Assembly (NCBI GenBank): GCA_026770575.1
Contig: MU657170.1
Span: forward strand, 273,146-293,545
Length of the DNA: 20,400 bases
Source of the DNA: Pelagophyceae sp. CCMP2097
Lineage: Eukaryota; Sar; Pelagophyceae
Reading direction: 5' to 3'
In this document: positions 1 to 8,071 of the stretch, piece by piece
Layout: every line of letters starts with the position of its first letter
Position numbering within the stretch: the first letter of the stretch is position 1
Position numbers and translations under genes: made by a program
Notes under the pieces: generated by a model
Told to the model about the DNA's origin: nothing
Seen by the model: only the letters and a program-made list of their open reading frames with translations
Database searches by the model: none

Positions 1-96
1 ATTGCCGGTCTCCTATGGCCGGTCGCGTGTGTCGCTTCATATATAAACAGTGTCCGGGTTCGGCGACAGTCGGATCGCCGATTCTCCGCTGTGCCT

Positions 97-400
97 TGGA
101 CTCTCACGGGTGCCGGGGGTCTCTCCCCGGACATCCCGCCGTCGCTGCGCTCCTCCGCCCGTCGCGGAGCGACTCCGACTCGTCGCTCCGCTCCCCGTTC
201 TAGCCTTGTTTGCCAGACGTTGGACTCTCGCGGGTACCGGGAGTCTTCCCCCTGACCCCCCGCCGTCGCTGCGCTCTCCGCCCGTCGCGGTGCGACTCGT
301 CGCTCCGCTCCTCGCACCCGCCTCGTTCGCCAGACCTTGGACTCTCACAACGGGGCACCCGTCGCGGGGCCGTCGCTCCGATCCTCGCACCCGCCTCGCG
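97..400. repeat. GC-rich degenerate tandem repeat
   Basis: A unit beginning GGACTCTCRCGGGTRCCGGG recurs at 98 and 223, with a decayed copy near 337 and another near 879. Each is followed by CCGTCGCTGCGCTC and CCCGTCGCGG blocks. Open frames here exist on both strands only because the sequence is GC-rich and repetitive; no coding gene is supported. Bases 1-96 show nothing else recognisable. Confidence 0.6.
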
Positions 401-401
401 T

Positions 402-832
402 TGCGGTATATATATCGGGCCCCACAATCACCTACAAGGATAATGATCCGGTGAATCCCCTTTTGCCCCAGCGGGTCATCGCGGGTCAATGGGCCCATGT
501 ACACAATCACTTGCGAATGGTCTCGGGTTCGATTCCCGCAGGGGGCACTCGATTTTGGCGAGTGTTACCCTGGTGAGCCTCCACTCCCTAGCGGCCACGT
601 GTCCAAGACACGCAGTAAGCTCGCTCCGCGGCAATAGGTTCAAGACCTGTAGTAAGGCCGCCACCGGAGCCAGACCAATGCCCGGTGCATTATCGTATTT
701 TTTCTTTCTCCACGCTAAACCTCCCGTTCTTACGGTGTGCGTATGGGGGAGCGTTGCGGTATATATACCGGGCCCCACAATCACCTCCAAGGATAATGAT
801 CCGGTGAATCCCATTTTGCCCCCAGCGGGCCA
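402..832 (+). mobile_element. TRIM-like unit with terminal direct repeats
   Basis: Two near-identical direct repeats, 402-478 and 755-832, enclose 276 bp. Each repeat begins with TG, carries TATATATA a few bases in, and ends with CA, as small LTRs do. A purine-rich GGGGGAG (745-751) lies three bases before the right repeat, in the position of a polypurine tract. No clear primer-binding site was found, and the flanks (CGCGT left, TTGCGT right) match only with a one-base offset, so a target-site duplication is not proven. The internal part has no coding capacity. The alternative is a simple segmental duplication. Confidence 0.4.
526..647 (+). repeat. tRNA-like B boxes (SINE or tRNA relic)
   Basis: Two sequences fit the Pol III B-box consensus: GGTTCGATTCC at 526-536, within a CGGG...CCCG stem, and GGTTCAAGACC at 637-647, within a 5-bp T-stem-like ATAGG/CCTGT. 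Around the second, GCGGCC near 591 and GGCCGC near 657 could pair as an acceptor stem, but the D-loop lacks the usual GG. No complete cloverleaf folds by eye, so this reads as tRNA-derived repeat sequence rather than a functional tRNA. Confidence 0.35.
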
Positions 833-897
833 TTGCGTACCACAATGGCTCCGCTCCCCGAGGGCGGCGATACAGTCCTCGGACTCTGCCGGGTGCC

Positions 898-909
898 GGG
901 GGGGGGGGC

Positions 910-946
<37 letters not shown>
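898..946. repeat. G11/C35 homopolymer tract
   Basis: Eleven G (898-908), then CGG, then thirty-five C (912-946). The G and C runs can pair as a foldback or form G-quadruplex/i-motif structures. The exact length may be unreliable because sequencers slip on such tracts. Confidence 0.9.
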
Positions 947-947
<1 letters not shown>

Positions 948-1056
948 CCGTCGCTGCGCTCCTCCTCCCGCCATGGCGCGACTTCTTCTTGTTGCTGCGC
1001 TTCGCGGAGAAAGAGTTTCGAAGCGTATGAGGGCCCTGTCCTTCTCTATTTAGATA

Positions 1057-1247
1057 GGAAGTGCCTTCCCCTATTTGATTCAGGTTCCCCTCTTTGATTC
1101 GACCTTTTCCTGAACTTATTTGCATTTTTAGAGCCTTCGGATTGGCTTTAAAACTCTTTTTCTGAACATATTCTCAAGGTTGGGCCTCTATGATTAGTCA
1201 ATTCCGAATCAAATAGGGGGTAGAATCAAATAGGGAGGGGAACTTCC
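1057..1247. mobile_element. MITE-like element, GGAAGT family, copy 1
   Basis: The left end GGAAGTGCCTTCCCCTATTT and the right end (AAATAGGGAGGGGAACTTCC) are imperfect inverted repeats that extend about 27 bp inward to TTTGATTC/GAATCAAA. Both ends are flanked by TA (1055-1056 and 1248-1249), the duplication typical of Tc1/mariner-type insertion. The element is 191 bp, AT-rich and non-coding. It contains TTTTTCTGAACATATTCT, which recurs in the larger element at 1559-2229. Confidence 0.6.
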
Positions 1248-1337
1248 TAGTTCTATCCGTCGAAAAGTCAAAAATGCAAATTCAACAAATAACACGAGGA
1301 CTTCTTCTCTCTGATCGCCAAATCCAATAAGATCGGG

Positions 1338-1449
1338 GAGCCCTGTGGCCCAGACGGGCGCATATGGTCTGCCCCCTAAGCATCGAGGGGCCTAGTTTAT
1401 GTGTTTAGAGGCCATACGACCCTTAGGGGGCAGGCAATTCCGCCGTTCC
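1338..1449. repeat. Dispersed module, uninterrupted copy
   Basis: This stretch is repeated imperfectly at 1490-1558 plus 2230-2275. Shared blocks include CTGCCCCCTAAGCATCG, the CTAGTT...GTTTAG segment, AGAGGCC and CCGCCGTT. CCTTAGGGGGCAGG inside it is the reverse complement of the CCTGCCCCCTAAG block, so the module also carries an internal inverted repeat. This copy contains GTTTAGAGGCC without an insertion. Confidence 0.65.
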
Positions 1450-1782
1450 ATCGATTTGGAAAACGGCCGTTTCGCAGCCTGCCCCGGAGGGCGCTGTGGC
1501 CAAAACTGGCGCGTTTCGCCTGCCCCCTAAGCATCGGGGTGTCTAGTTGAGAAGTTTAGGAAGTTCCACCCCCAATATGAACCGGCTTTCCCGGAAATTC
1601 CCCATTTATTACAAGAGCGCGCCGGAGGCACACGGAGGACCCGAAGGATACAGCCAAATCCCATTGCAATGCCCACGTAAATAATTAACATTATTTAACT
1701 TATCGCTGAACCTTCAAATCCTCCTTATCTTTATTTTTTATTTTTTATTTCTTATTGAGCTATTCCTTTTTTTTGCGGCCGA

Positions 1783-1795
1783 CCAGATTCGAACC
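1783..1795 (-). repeat. tRNA-like B box with A-rich tail
   Basis: On the minus strand GGTTCGAATCTGG is a near-perfect B box; 4 of 5 T-stem pairs form. An A-box-like AGCCTCATTGG lies about 55 nt upstream, and an A-rich tail follows directly (toward 1730). The acceptor stem does not pair, so a retroposed tRNA relic or short SINE is more likely than a tRNA gene. Confidence 0.35.
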
Positions 1796-1947
1796 TGTGA
1801 CCAAAAACATCTTCTATGATGATTCCAATGAGGCTCCTGCTCGACCTCCACTCCCAATTTTAGCAATCGCATTAACCACCAATCGCCGAATCGGCCGGGT
1901 TGCTGCCCTTTTCTTCCCAAAGATGGAACCTCGCGGATTTACCCGGG

Positions 1948-1996
1948 GACGGACAGACAGAAGGACGGACGGACAGACAGACGGACGGACAGACAA
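1948..1996. repeat. GGAC/AGAC simple repeat
   Basis: A run of about 49 bp made of GGAC and AGAC tetramers (for example GGACGGACAGACAGAC). It gives false RTDGQTD-type open frames on both strands. Confidence 0.85.
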
Positions 1997-2023
1997 AATT
2001 GCCCCTGGTAATCCTTCAATCAA

Positions 2024-2086
2024 AGGACCCGAAGGGCCCTTGCCGTAAACTGACGTTGATTAAACGGCAAGGACCCTTCGGGTCCT
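2024..2086. repeat. 23-bp-arm palindrome inside the 1559-2229 element
   Basis: Arms 2024-2046 and 2064-2086 are inverted copies with a single mismatch around a 17-nt loop. The arms contain GGACCCGAAGGG and CCTTGCCGT. The structure could extrude as a cruciform or mark the end of a nested element. Confidence 0.8.
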
Positions 2087-2275
2087 CAATAATCAACCTT
2101 TTTCTGAACATATTCTGCTCTATCGGAGCAACAGGATTCCCTTTTTCTGAACATAATATATTTCCAAGCTCCCTGATTGGTCAGAAACGATTCTAATTGG
2201 GGATTATTCTAATTGGGGGTGGAACTTCCTAGAGGCCGCACAGCCCTTGAGAGGCTGAAAATACCGCCGTTACGA

Positions 2276-3284
2276 GCCACAGTGATGCACTTGGCAAAGG
2301 CGATTTTGAGCAAGCCTCCCGCCCAAACGACGGCTCCGTTGCCGCTCTAAATGGGCGCGATCTTCAAGGTAACGATTCCTTCCTACCGCGAACAGTGCCA
2401 CCGCCGCGCCCAGGGTTCAATGGACCGCGTAGCCTCTCATGTGAGCGATCGCCTAAAATAATTTGCATGTTCACATACAAATTATTATTCAAGTGTTCTT
2501 TTCCAAAAGTTTGGGAGTAATTCTAAAGTTTAAAAGGCGATTTAGATATTTTAAAGTCGATTCCAATTTAAATATTTTAAAGTCTAGGCTGGTTCGCCGG
2601 CAATTGCGGCTACCGACGCGCGAGGCGGGGACAAGGTCCCCCGCCTTTCAAGGCGTGGGAACGGAGACGCTTCAAAATCCGCCCTTAAAGCCACTTTGGT
2701 TGGCTCTCGCCTAATGCCAAGGACTTATTCGCCTCCCGACATTTTTTTCGATCGTTTATGGGAATTAGGATATAAATCACACCCCCTTTATCTTTTTTGT
2801 TACCTGTTGGAAATCGCCCAACCAAGCGATTGCGGGCCTCTTTTCGCCCCGCGATGTCGCGTGCAAAGTTGCCGGCGAACAAGTTTCTTAGTTGAGGCGC
2901 TAGGCGATTTCCGTGATCGCGCTTCCGGGGGTGTACTCAAAGTTCAGAATTCGGCGTTCTGAACTTGTTCAGAACTGTTCTGAACTGAGAAAATCCGCAA
3001 ATGTGGCTGTCTCAATTGTTTAAAAATAAAAAATAAATTTAGTGAGGTTTTTTTCAAATCCAGATCAGGTTCAAAATGCCGCCGGCGGGGTTCGAACCGG
3101 CTCACCTAGATTTCGGTGGACGCGCGACTGCAATCGCCAAAATAAAGTTGATAGGATGCTACCTCTCCCGGGGATTGACACGCGATCGTCTTAATTTCGT
3201 TTCTTCAGCGAGGCCCTCGCCTTTACTCGTATTCGCGTACGATTCCTGAACAGTTCAGAAAAAGTGAACCTCTCTACATGTACT
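2276..3284. other. AT-rich intergenic region without a gene
   Basis: About 1 kb with short, unconvincing frames. It holds a direct repeat of TATTTTAAAGTC (around 2548 and 2574), a GC hairpin at 2623-2646 (AGGCGGGGAC, loop AAG, GTCCCCCGCCT), and a cluster of GTTCAGAA/TTCTGAAC inverted repeats at 2940-2985. A tRNA-like GGTTCGAACCC lies on the minus strand near 3090. No gene is supported. Confidence 0.6.
2940..2985. repeat. Double GTTCAGAAC inverted-repeat cluster
   Basis: AAGTTCAGAA (2940-2949), 7-nt loop, TTCTGAACTT (2957-2966) forms a perfect 10-bp stem. It is followed directly by GTTCAGAAC T GTTCTGAAC (2967-2985), a second palindrome of the same word. Another CTGAACAGTTCAG occurs near 3247. 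Confidence 0.75.
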
Positions 3285-3581
3285 GTAATAGTAATAACAC
3301 TGCAATTACCTGGTTTTGCCTGGTTTTACGATGGTATTGTACAGTAATTACAATAGAATTATGATGCAGGAAGTCCCTGCCCCTTTTTGATTCTGGACCA
3401 ATTTGATTCAGGTTTGACCAATCAGGGGTCTTATAATGCGATTTAACCAATCACGGCCCCTCCAAAAAGGAGAAACAAATTGGGAAATCCCCAAAGAAGA
3501 CGAATCAAATAGGGGCAGGGATTTACTAATAACTGTAATTACTGACACCAAAAACAATTACACTGCAATTGTCCACCCATA
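3285..3581. mobile_element. GTAATTAC-rich element, copy A
   Basis: The ends are rich in GTAATTAC and TGCAATTAC words, and the 3' edge (3558-3581) matches the edge of copy B (14014-14037) at 21 of 24 bases. Its centre is occupied by a GGAAGT-family MITE (3369-3526). It lies 60 bp past the PUM3 stop codon. The family is unknown and the outer borders are approximate. Confidence 0.5.
3369..3526. mobile_element. MITE-like element, GGAAGT family, copy 3
   Basis: The left end GGAAGTCCCTGCCCCTTTTT and the right end (reverse complement GTAAATCCCTGCCCCTATTT) are imperfect terminal inverted repeats running inward to TTTGATTC/GAATCAAA. A TA follows on the right (3527-3528); the left flank is CA, probably a mutated TA. 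It is 158 bp, non-coding, and nested in the GTAATTAC-rich element. Confidence 0.55.
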
Positions 3582-3641
3582 GTCTCGTGAGCCCGGCTAC
3601 GAGGCGGTCAAAGGCTCTCTTTAACTGGCTTAAAGGTTCGC

Positions 3642-6600
3642 CTACTGCAGCTTGCCGACGATGTCGCCGGCGCCCTTGACGTCTGCCTTAGCGACGGCGG
3701 CGAGGGCTTTTTTGACGGCGGGGTCGTTTGAAATTTGCTTTTTGAGGGCAGCTGCGAACGGCTGCGGGTAGCGCAGCACCGCTTCCAACACCAAAGCACC
3801 ACGGTTCGACCGCGCCCAGACCGCCAAGTCGCCGGCGATGAGCGAAGCGAAGGCGGCGCCGAAGACTGGCGCATCTCCGCGGATTGAAGCTTCGCGCTGT
3901 AACAAAGTGATCAAAGTGCGGTGCGCCACGTCGTGCTCCAGAATCGAAGCGCGGCAGCCCAAAGGCGCCTCGTCCTCCTCCATCTCCTCCTCTTCCTCTT
4001 CCGGCGCGGCCTCGTCATCGCTCTCGTCGAAGTCCTCCAGCTCCTCGTTTTCGTCGTCGTCCCCCTCTTCTTCTTCGTCCCCTTCTTCTTCGCCCTCGTC
4101 GTCGTCCTCTTCAAGCAGGTTCTTCTTCGCCCCCTTCTTCGAAGTCAGCAGAGCGCCGTCGTCGTCCTCCTCGTCGTCTTCCATGCCGCCAAAGTGCGAT
4201 GCGGCGGCGTTGGGTTTCGCGTTTAACAATAAAGTCGCGTCAAAGGCGTCTCCTAAAGCAGCCTTGGCCACCGCATTCGCCACGGCCTCGGAATCCGTCG
4301 ACAGGACCGTCTCGATCAAAACGCGCGAGCCGTGGCGCGACCCGAGCAGAGCGGCGGCGTGCTTGATGCACAGCTTTTGGAGCTTTGGCGATGCCGTCTT
4401 CAACAACTCGAGGCGCCTTGCTTCCGCCGACTTCTTCGAAGCGAAAACGCGGTGCTTGGCGCCGTCCGTTTCGGTTTTGGACTTGTCGGCATCGAGATCC
4501 ACCGTACTCGAAATGACCTCGAGCTGGTCCGCTGAGAGAGCCAGCATCTCCAAATCCACGGGATCAAAGTACTTGGTGTTGGAAGTCCCCTGCAAAAGCC
4601 AAAGAAGGACCTTTGAGCCCTGGGCGTCGAACCTAAAAGGATAAGATTTATTTAGTTCCCGTTTTAGCTTGTTTTCGCAAGCCTAGCGTTTGGGTGAGGC
4701 GTGGGGAGGGCAGTTGCTCTTCCGGCGGCGACCGTCTCCCTGAACCGCCCGCGGAACTCTACGGCCCGTGTCAAGCTGATGGGATCCCAGGCTCTCGGGG
4801 AGTTGCCCCGTCGAGGAGCCGTCTACGGACCGTCTGCGGACCGCGTCGGGCCATCCAGAGGGCGCCTCGGACCCTCGAGGGGCCGCTTAGGGCCGTCGAA
4901 GGCCGGAGAGGAACCCCCTAGGACCGTGGCGGCCGCACGGGACCGTTTCGGATCCGCCCCGGGTCCTTTTAGGACCGTCGAGGGTCCCTGTAAGAGGTCC
5001 GTCGAGACTCCCTTTAAGGCCATCCGTACAGGCGGGACCTTCGAGGGCCGGAGAGGACCACCCTCTCGGACCGTGGCGGCCGCGCGTCTTGGGTTTGTCT
5101 CGGGTCCGTCAACGGACCGTACAAGGTCCGTCGGCGCCATGCCTCCGACGGGGCGATGCGTCTCTAGACGGCCAAAGTTGCATCAGTTCTGTAAAGAGCA
5201 TGAAGTTTTCTCCATCGGGCCTTGCGGCGCGTCAAGAAAGACTAATCGGTTTTCAAAAGAGAATCATCACGTGCAAAATCCACAAAGGAAAGTCCATACC
5301 ACTGTCCGTAGAGGGTCGCATGGGACCGTTGAAGCCCCACATTTGACCGTCGGGGGAGGCCCCTGTCGCACCGTGGGGGCGCACAGGACCGCCAAAGGGA
5401 CCGTCTCGGGTCCTCAATGGACCATCGAGGGTCAATGCTTTCCGTGTAGGGGTCGTATGGGGCCGTCGAGGAGGCTCGTCGAGGGGGCGCTTATGGCCGT
5501 TGAGAAACCGCATCAGACAGTCCGCGGATCGCCGCATCGGACCGTCTCCGCCCCCCCGTTGGGGCCGCACGGGGCCGACGAAAGGGTCCGTCTCCAGTCC
5601 GTCGAGGGGCAGTCCGTGTAGGGCCGTCGAGGAGCCGCATCATAAAAGGGCCCGCCCCTCGGGTGCCTCTGAGGACCAACTTGTCTTTTCAGCGAAAGAC
5701 GCGGCTTCGAACGCGATGGCCAGCTGACCTGCCAGCTCGCCTTCAAACAACTCGTTTAAAAGTTTGCCTGACGCGACCGTGTCGTCGACGACGTCCAACA
5801 GGCGGAGGAGCGTCAAATACGCGTTGGCGTGGCAAGACGCCGCCGCCGCCGTGCCCTAAAGGGAAAGCGTGAAGGTCCACGTCTCATAACATTAAATCGG
5901 GGTGGTCTCAAACGCACCTTCAAGGCCTTGATCATCCTTTTGCGCGATTTCACGTCCGCAAAGGAAACCAAATCCGCCGCCGCCTTGGCTCCGGCGCGCG
6001 TTGAGACAAGGTGGGCAGTCGCGTCAGCAAAGTGCGAAGCCAAGCTGCGGTTCCGCTCGCCGCCGCACGACGACGTGTACTCTAAAAGGAGGTCGTGCGA
6101 GTAGCCGTAGTGCACCTAGGATTGTTCATCACGAGACGTTTCCACGCGTGCCAAAAAGCGCCTTACGAGAGACTTGTCGCACAACCGCTGCAAGGCGCGC
6201 TCGACGTGGGCCAAGACTCTTTCGCGTCTTGGGGCGTTTGCTTCGAGGACGGACTGCAGCGTGGCGACTTCGGCGGTGGCCTGGGGTGAGGATTGGTGAT
6301 TTATATCCCGGGGAAGAGGTGCTGAGGCGGAGTCTACCTTGGTCACGAACAAGGTAAACTCTTCGCCGAAAAATTCGCTCTTCAAAAGCGCCGCTTCCGC
6401 CTTGGGCAGCGCCTTTAAAACCGCCGCCGCGACCTTGGCGCCCGTGGCGTGCGTCGCCAGTTTGGAGAAGCCGTTTTGAAACGCTTTGAAGAAGCTGTGG
6501 GTTTTACTCTAGGAACGTGGGTTTTACGATTCCCAGGGACGTGGGTTTACTCAAAGTGGTCCGCATCTCCGCCTTCCGGGCCATCTCAAGAACAGCCTCA

Positions 6601-8071
6601 ACGTCTTCGAGACGGACCGTCTTCAGGACCGTCGCAAGGGCGGTCTCAAGGCCATCTCGAGGGCCATCACGGGGAACGCCTCAAGGCACATCTCGAGGGT
6701 CATCTTATCCGACTACCTTGAGGGGCCTCGGACCGCCTCCAGGACCACCTCGAGTGCCGTCAGTCTCAAGGCTCGGGTCAAAGGGGACCGCCTCGAGGAC
6801 CTTTCGTGAGGGCCGTCTCGAGGACCGCCTTTGGCGAATGCGGTGCCCCCCGAGAGTGTCGACTCGATCTGCCCCAATCTTTGGTCTGCTGAATCGCGTC
6901 TGGACGCGGCAAAGCGGACAGCGCCGCCGCCCCCTCGACGCGGCCGCAGTGGCGCAGCAGGCACAGCGCGACGTGGCGCGCGTAGGGCATCTTAGAGAGC
7001 TCTGCGATGCGAGGGCCCAGCTCGGCGACGAGGACCTTGCCTACAAAAAGCGCGTCACCATACCGGGCCGGCCGCCGGCGTGGACATGCCCCGGCGCGGA
7101 GGGCATCGATGGCGCTTCCCTCTCGCAACACGTCGCTCGGTCCCCGTTGGCCCGCGGGTTCCCTTTGCGTCCCTCTGGCAAAACGTCGCTCGGTCCCTGT
7201 TTGCCCTTTTGGTTCCCGCTCGCCGCGCGTCCCATTGCATAAACTTACGTTGGTCCGCGTCGCCCCACCGGATCATGGCTTGCACCACGCGCGCCGCGTC
7301 GTGCTTCAGCGACGCCTCGTAGAGGCGGCCTGTTAAAGCGTCGAGGGCCTTCTGGATCGTTTCCACCTAGCGAAAGAGCGTGGAATACGCCGACGTTTGT
7401 GCCAAAGACGTTCGTGCCAAACATGGAGTGCAATCGCAAACGGCGCTCCAGAGGCGCCGCCGTAAGGGAGGGCGCTCTCCGGGGCGCCGGGTCCGCCGAG
7501 GGCCTCCAAGGGTTTCGTGGAAAGCGTAGAGGGCCTCCGAGGGACCCGAGACGGTCCCTGAAAGGCCCTTTACGAATAGGGCCCTTTGCGCTCCGTGTAC
7601 GGCCTTGTCTCGAAAGGCGACTCCGCGTTTTCCTCCACCGGCGCTGCAAAGGACCCGCTTGCCTTCGTCCGTGGCTTTTTCGCGAAACGTGTTCCAGAGC
7701 GAAACACTCTCAGTCATCTTCCCGACCGGCACTTTTGCAGTCTGCCTCGAATCGCCGCGCGGCTTCTTGGTTCCCGTCTTTGCAGCTTCGTTCCCGGCGT
7801 CCCTTTTCCGCTTCAGAGCCGCCAAGTCCACGGGCTTGCCTTTCTTGCCCGAACCGTCCTGCTTGCCGTCGTCCTTGGACACTCCCTTTGGGACGGCGAC
7901 GGTGCCGGCGGCGGGGAAGTTGAAGCGCTTGGCGCCGCCTTTGCCCTTGCCTCCGGGCTTTGGGCCGCCCTTGGACGCGCCCTTGGCCGAACCCTTCGAG
8001 CCGCCCTTGGCCGAACCGCGGCCGCGGCCCTTTGAGGCGCCGCCGCGCCCGCCGCCCTTGCCGCCGCCCAT
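3642..8071 (-). CDS. PUM3: PUM3/Puf6-type pumilio-like protein, 8 exons
   Basis: Exons (minus order): 8071-7655, 7366-7249, 7040-6920, 6494-6338, 6280-6167, 6115-5918, 5855-5713, 4632-3642, giving 752 aa with every junction in phase. The PUM3/Puf6 family is nucleolar, binds RNA through Puf-like HEAT repeats and acts in large-subunit ribosome assembly. Here residues 1-115 are a Gly/Lys-rich, basic leader. The repeats run from about 120 to 450, and the family-like stretches KSLVHYGYSHDLLLEY and GSKVLLWLL appear only after splicing. The C-terminal CPL-type region (KKSAEARRLELLKTASP onward) is split by an acidic block at about 574-645 (3966-4181), which is a lineage insertion. Human and yeast homologues are about 650 aa. 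The start ATG at 8071 is the first in frame inside the divergent promoter. The intron 3 donor (CT|GTCCGC) and intron 7 donor (GC|GTTCGA) are weak and chosen by phase and homology. Confidence 0.9.
4633..5712 (-). repeat. 1080-nt PUM3 intron 7, introner-like, repeat-filled
   Basis: The intron starts GTTCGAAGCC and the following exon starts GTTCGACGCC, a 9/10 duplication across the two splice junctions. Just inside, CTGAAAAGACAAG resembles the reverse complement of the 3' end, CTAAAAGGATAAG (imperfect inverted repeat). The body is a degenerate array of GGACCGTCGAGG/GGTCC-type words, with an internal direct repeat of about 48 bp (4897-4942 and 5043-5090). A plus-strand frame across 4701-5621 is an artefact of the array. 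An ordinary intron enlarged by repeat expansion is the alternative. Confidence 0.6.
6495..6919 (-). repeat. PUM3 intron 3 with GGACCGTCTCGAGG-like repeats
   Basis: A 425-nt intron, again dominated by degenerate words such as TCGAGGACCG, GGGCCATCTC and ACCGCCTCGAGG (6560-6835). Two GTGGGTTTTAC/GTGGGTTTAC copies precede the acceptor side (6508-6550). The repeat type is the same as in the 1080-nt intron, suggesting a shared source. Confidence 0.6.
7041..7248 (-). repeat. PUM3 intron 2 with 56-bp-period duplication
   Basis: A 208-nt intron whose donor is GTAAGT and acceptor TTTTTGTAG. On the plus strand CAACACGTCGCTCGGTCCC (from about 7126) and CAAAACGTCGCTCGGTCCC (from about 7182) are repeated 56 bp apart, each followed by a GTT-GCC-like block. 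This is a recent local duplication. Confidence 0.6.
7367..7654 (-). repeat. PUM3 intron 1, repeat-rich
   Basis: A 288-nt intron with GAGGGCCTCC, GGGACCGTCTC and AGGGCCC words, similar to those in introns 3 and 7. The donor is AAGCGG|GTCCTT, the acceptor CGCTAG|GTGGAA; both are phase 0 and the join restores KRVETIQKALDAL, which matches the family. Confidence 0.6.

Larger units (their letters stand above)
1559..2229. mobile_element. MITE-like element, 18-bp perfect TIRs and TA duplication
   Basis: Perfect terminal inverted repeats GGAAGTTCCACCCCCAAT (1559-1576) and its reverse complement (2212-2229), flanked by TA at 1557-1558 and 2230-2231. No transposase frame is present. Inside are an A-rich tract with a tRNA-like B box on the minus strand (1783-1795), a GGAC/AGAC simple repeat and a 23-bp-arm palindrome. 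It is a non-autonomous composite that probably moved with a Tc1/mariner-like enzyme encoded elsewhere; the superfamily is inferred from the TA duplication. Confidence 0.65.
1490..2275. repeat. Dispersed module, copy split by an insertion
   Basis: The left part (1490-1558) matches 1338-1407 and the right part (2230-2275) matches 1406-1449. Between them lies the 671-bp element at 1559-2229. Comparing the two copies shows the empty site GTT-TA-GAGGCC and the filled site GTT-TA-[element]-TA-GAGGCC. Confidence 0.6.

Noticed and set aside
489..1097. 202-codon plus-strand frame with a polyproline run
   Set aside because: It crosses the TRIM-like repeat, the tRNA-like segment and the C35 tract; it is a by-product of repeats.
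2685..2962. Short frames on both strands in the AT-rich region
   Set aside because: No ATG in good context, no domain, and the region is repeat-rich.
3838..4644. 268-codon Ser-rich frame on the plus strand
   Set aside because: It is the exact antisense of the PUM3 acidic block (Asp/Glu codons read backwards as Ser-rich) and has no domain.
4701..5621. 306-codon plus-strand frame with GPSRGRLGPS-type repeats
   Set aside because: It lies inside PUM3 intron 7 and follows the degenerate GGACCGTCGAGG array; composition comes from the repeat and no domain or start context supports it.
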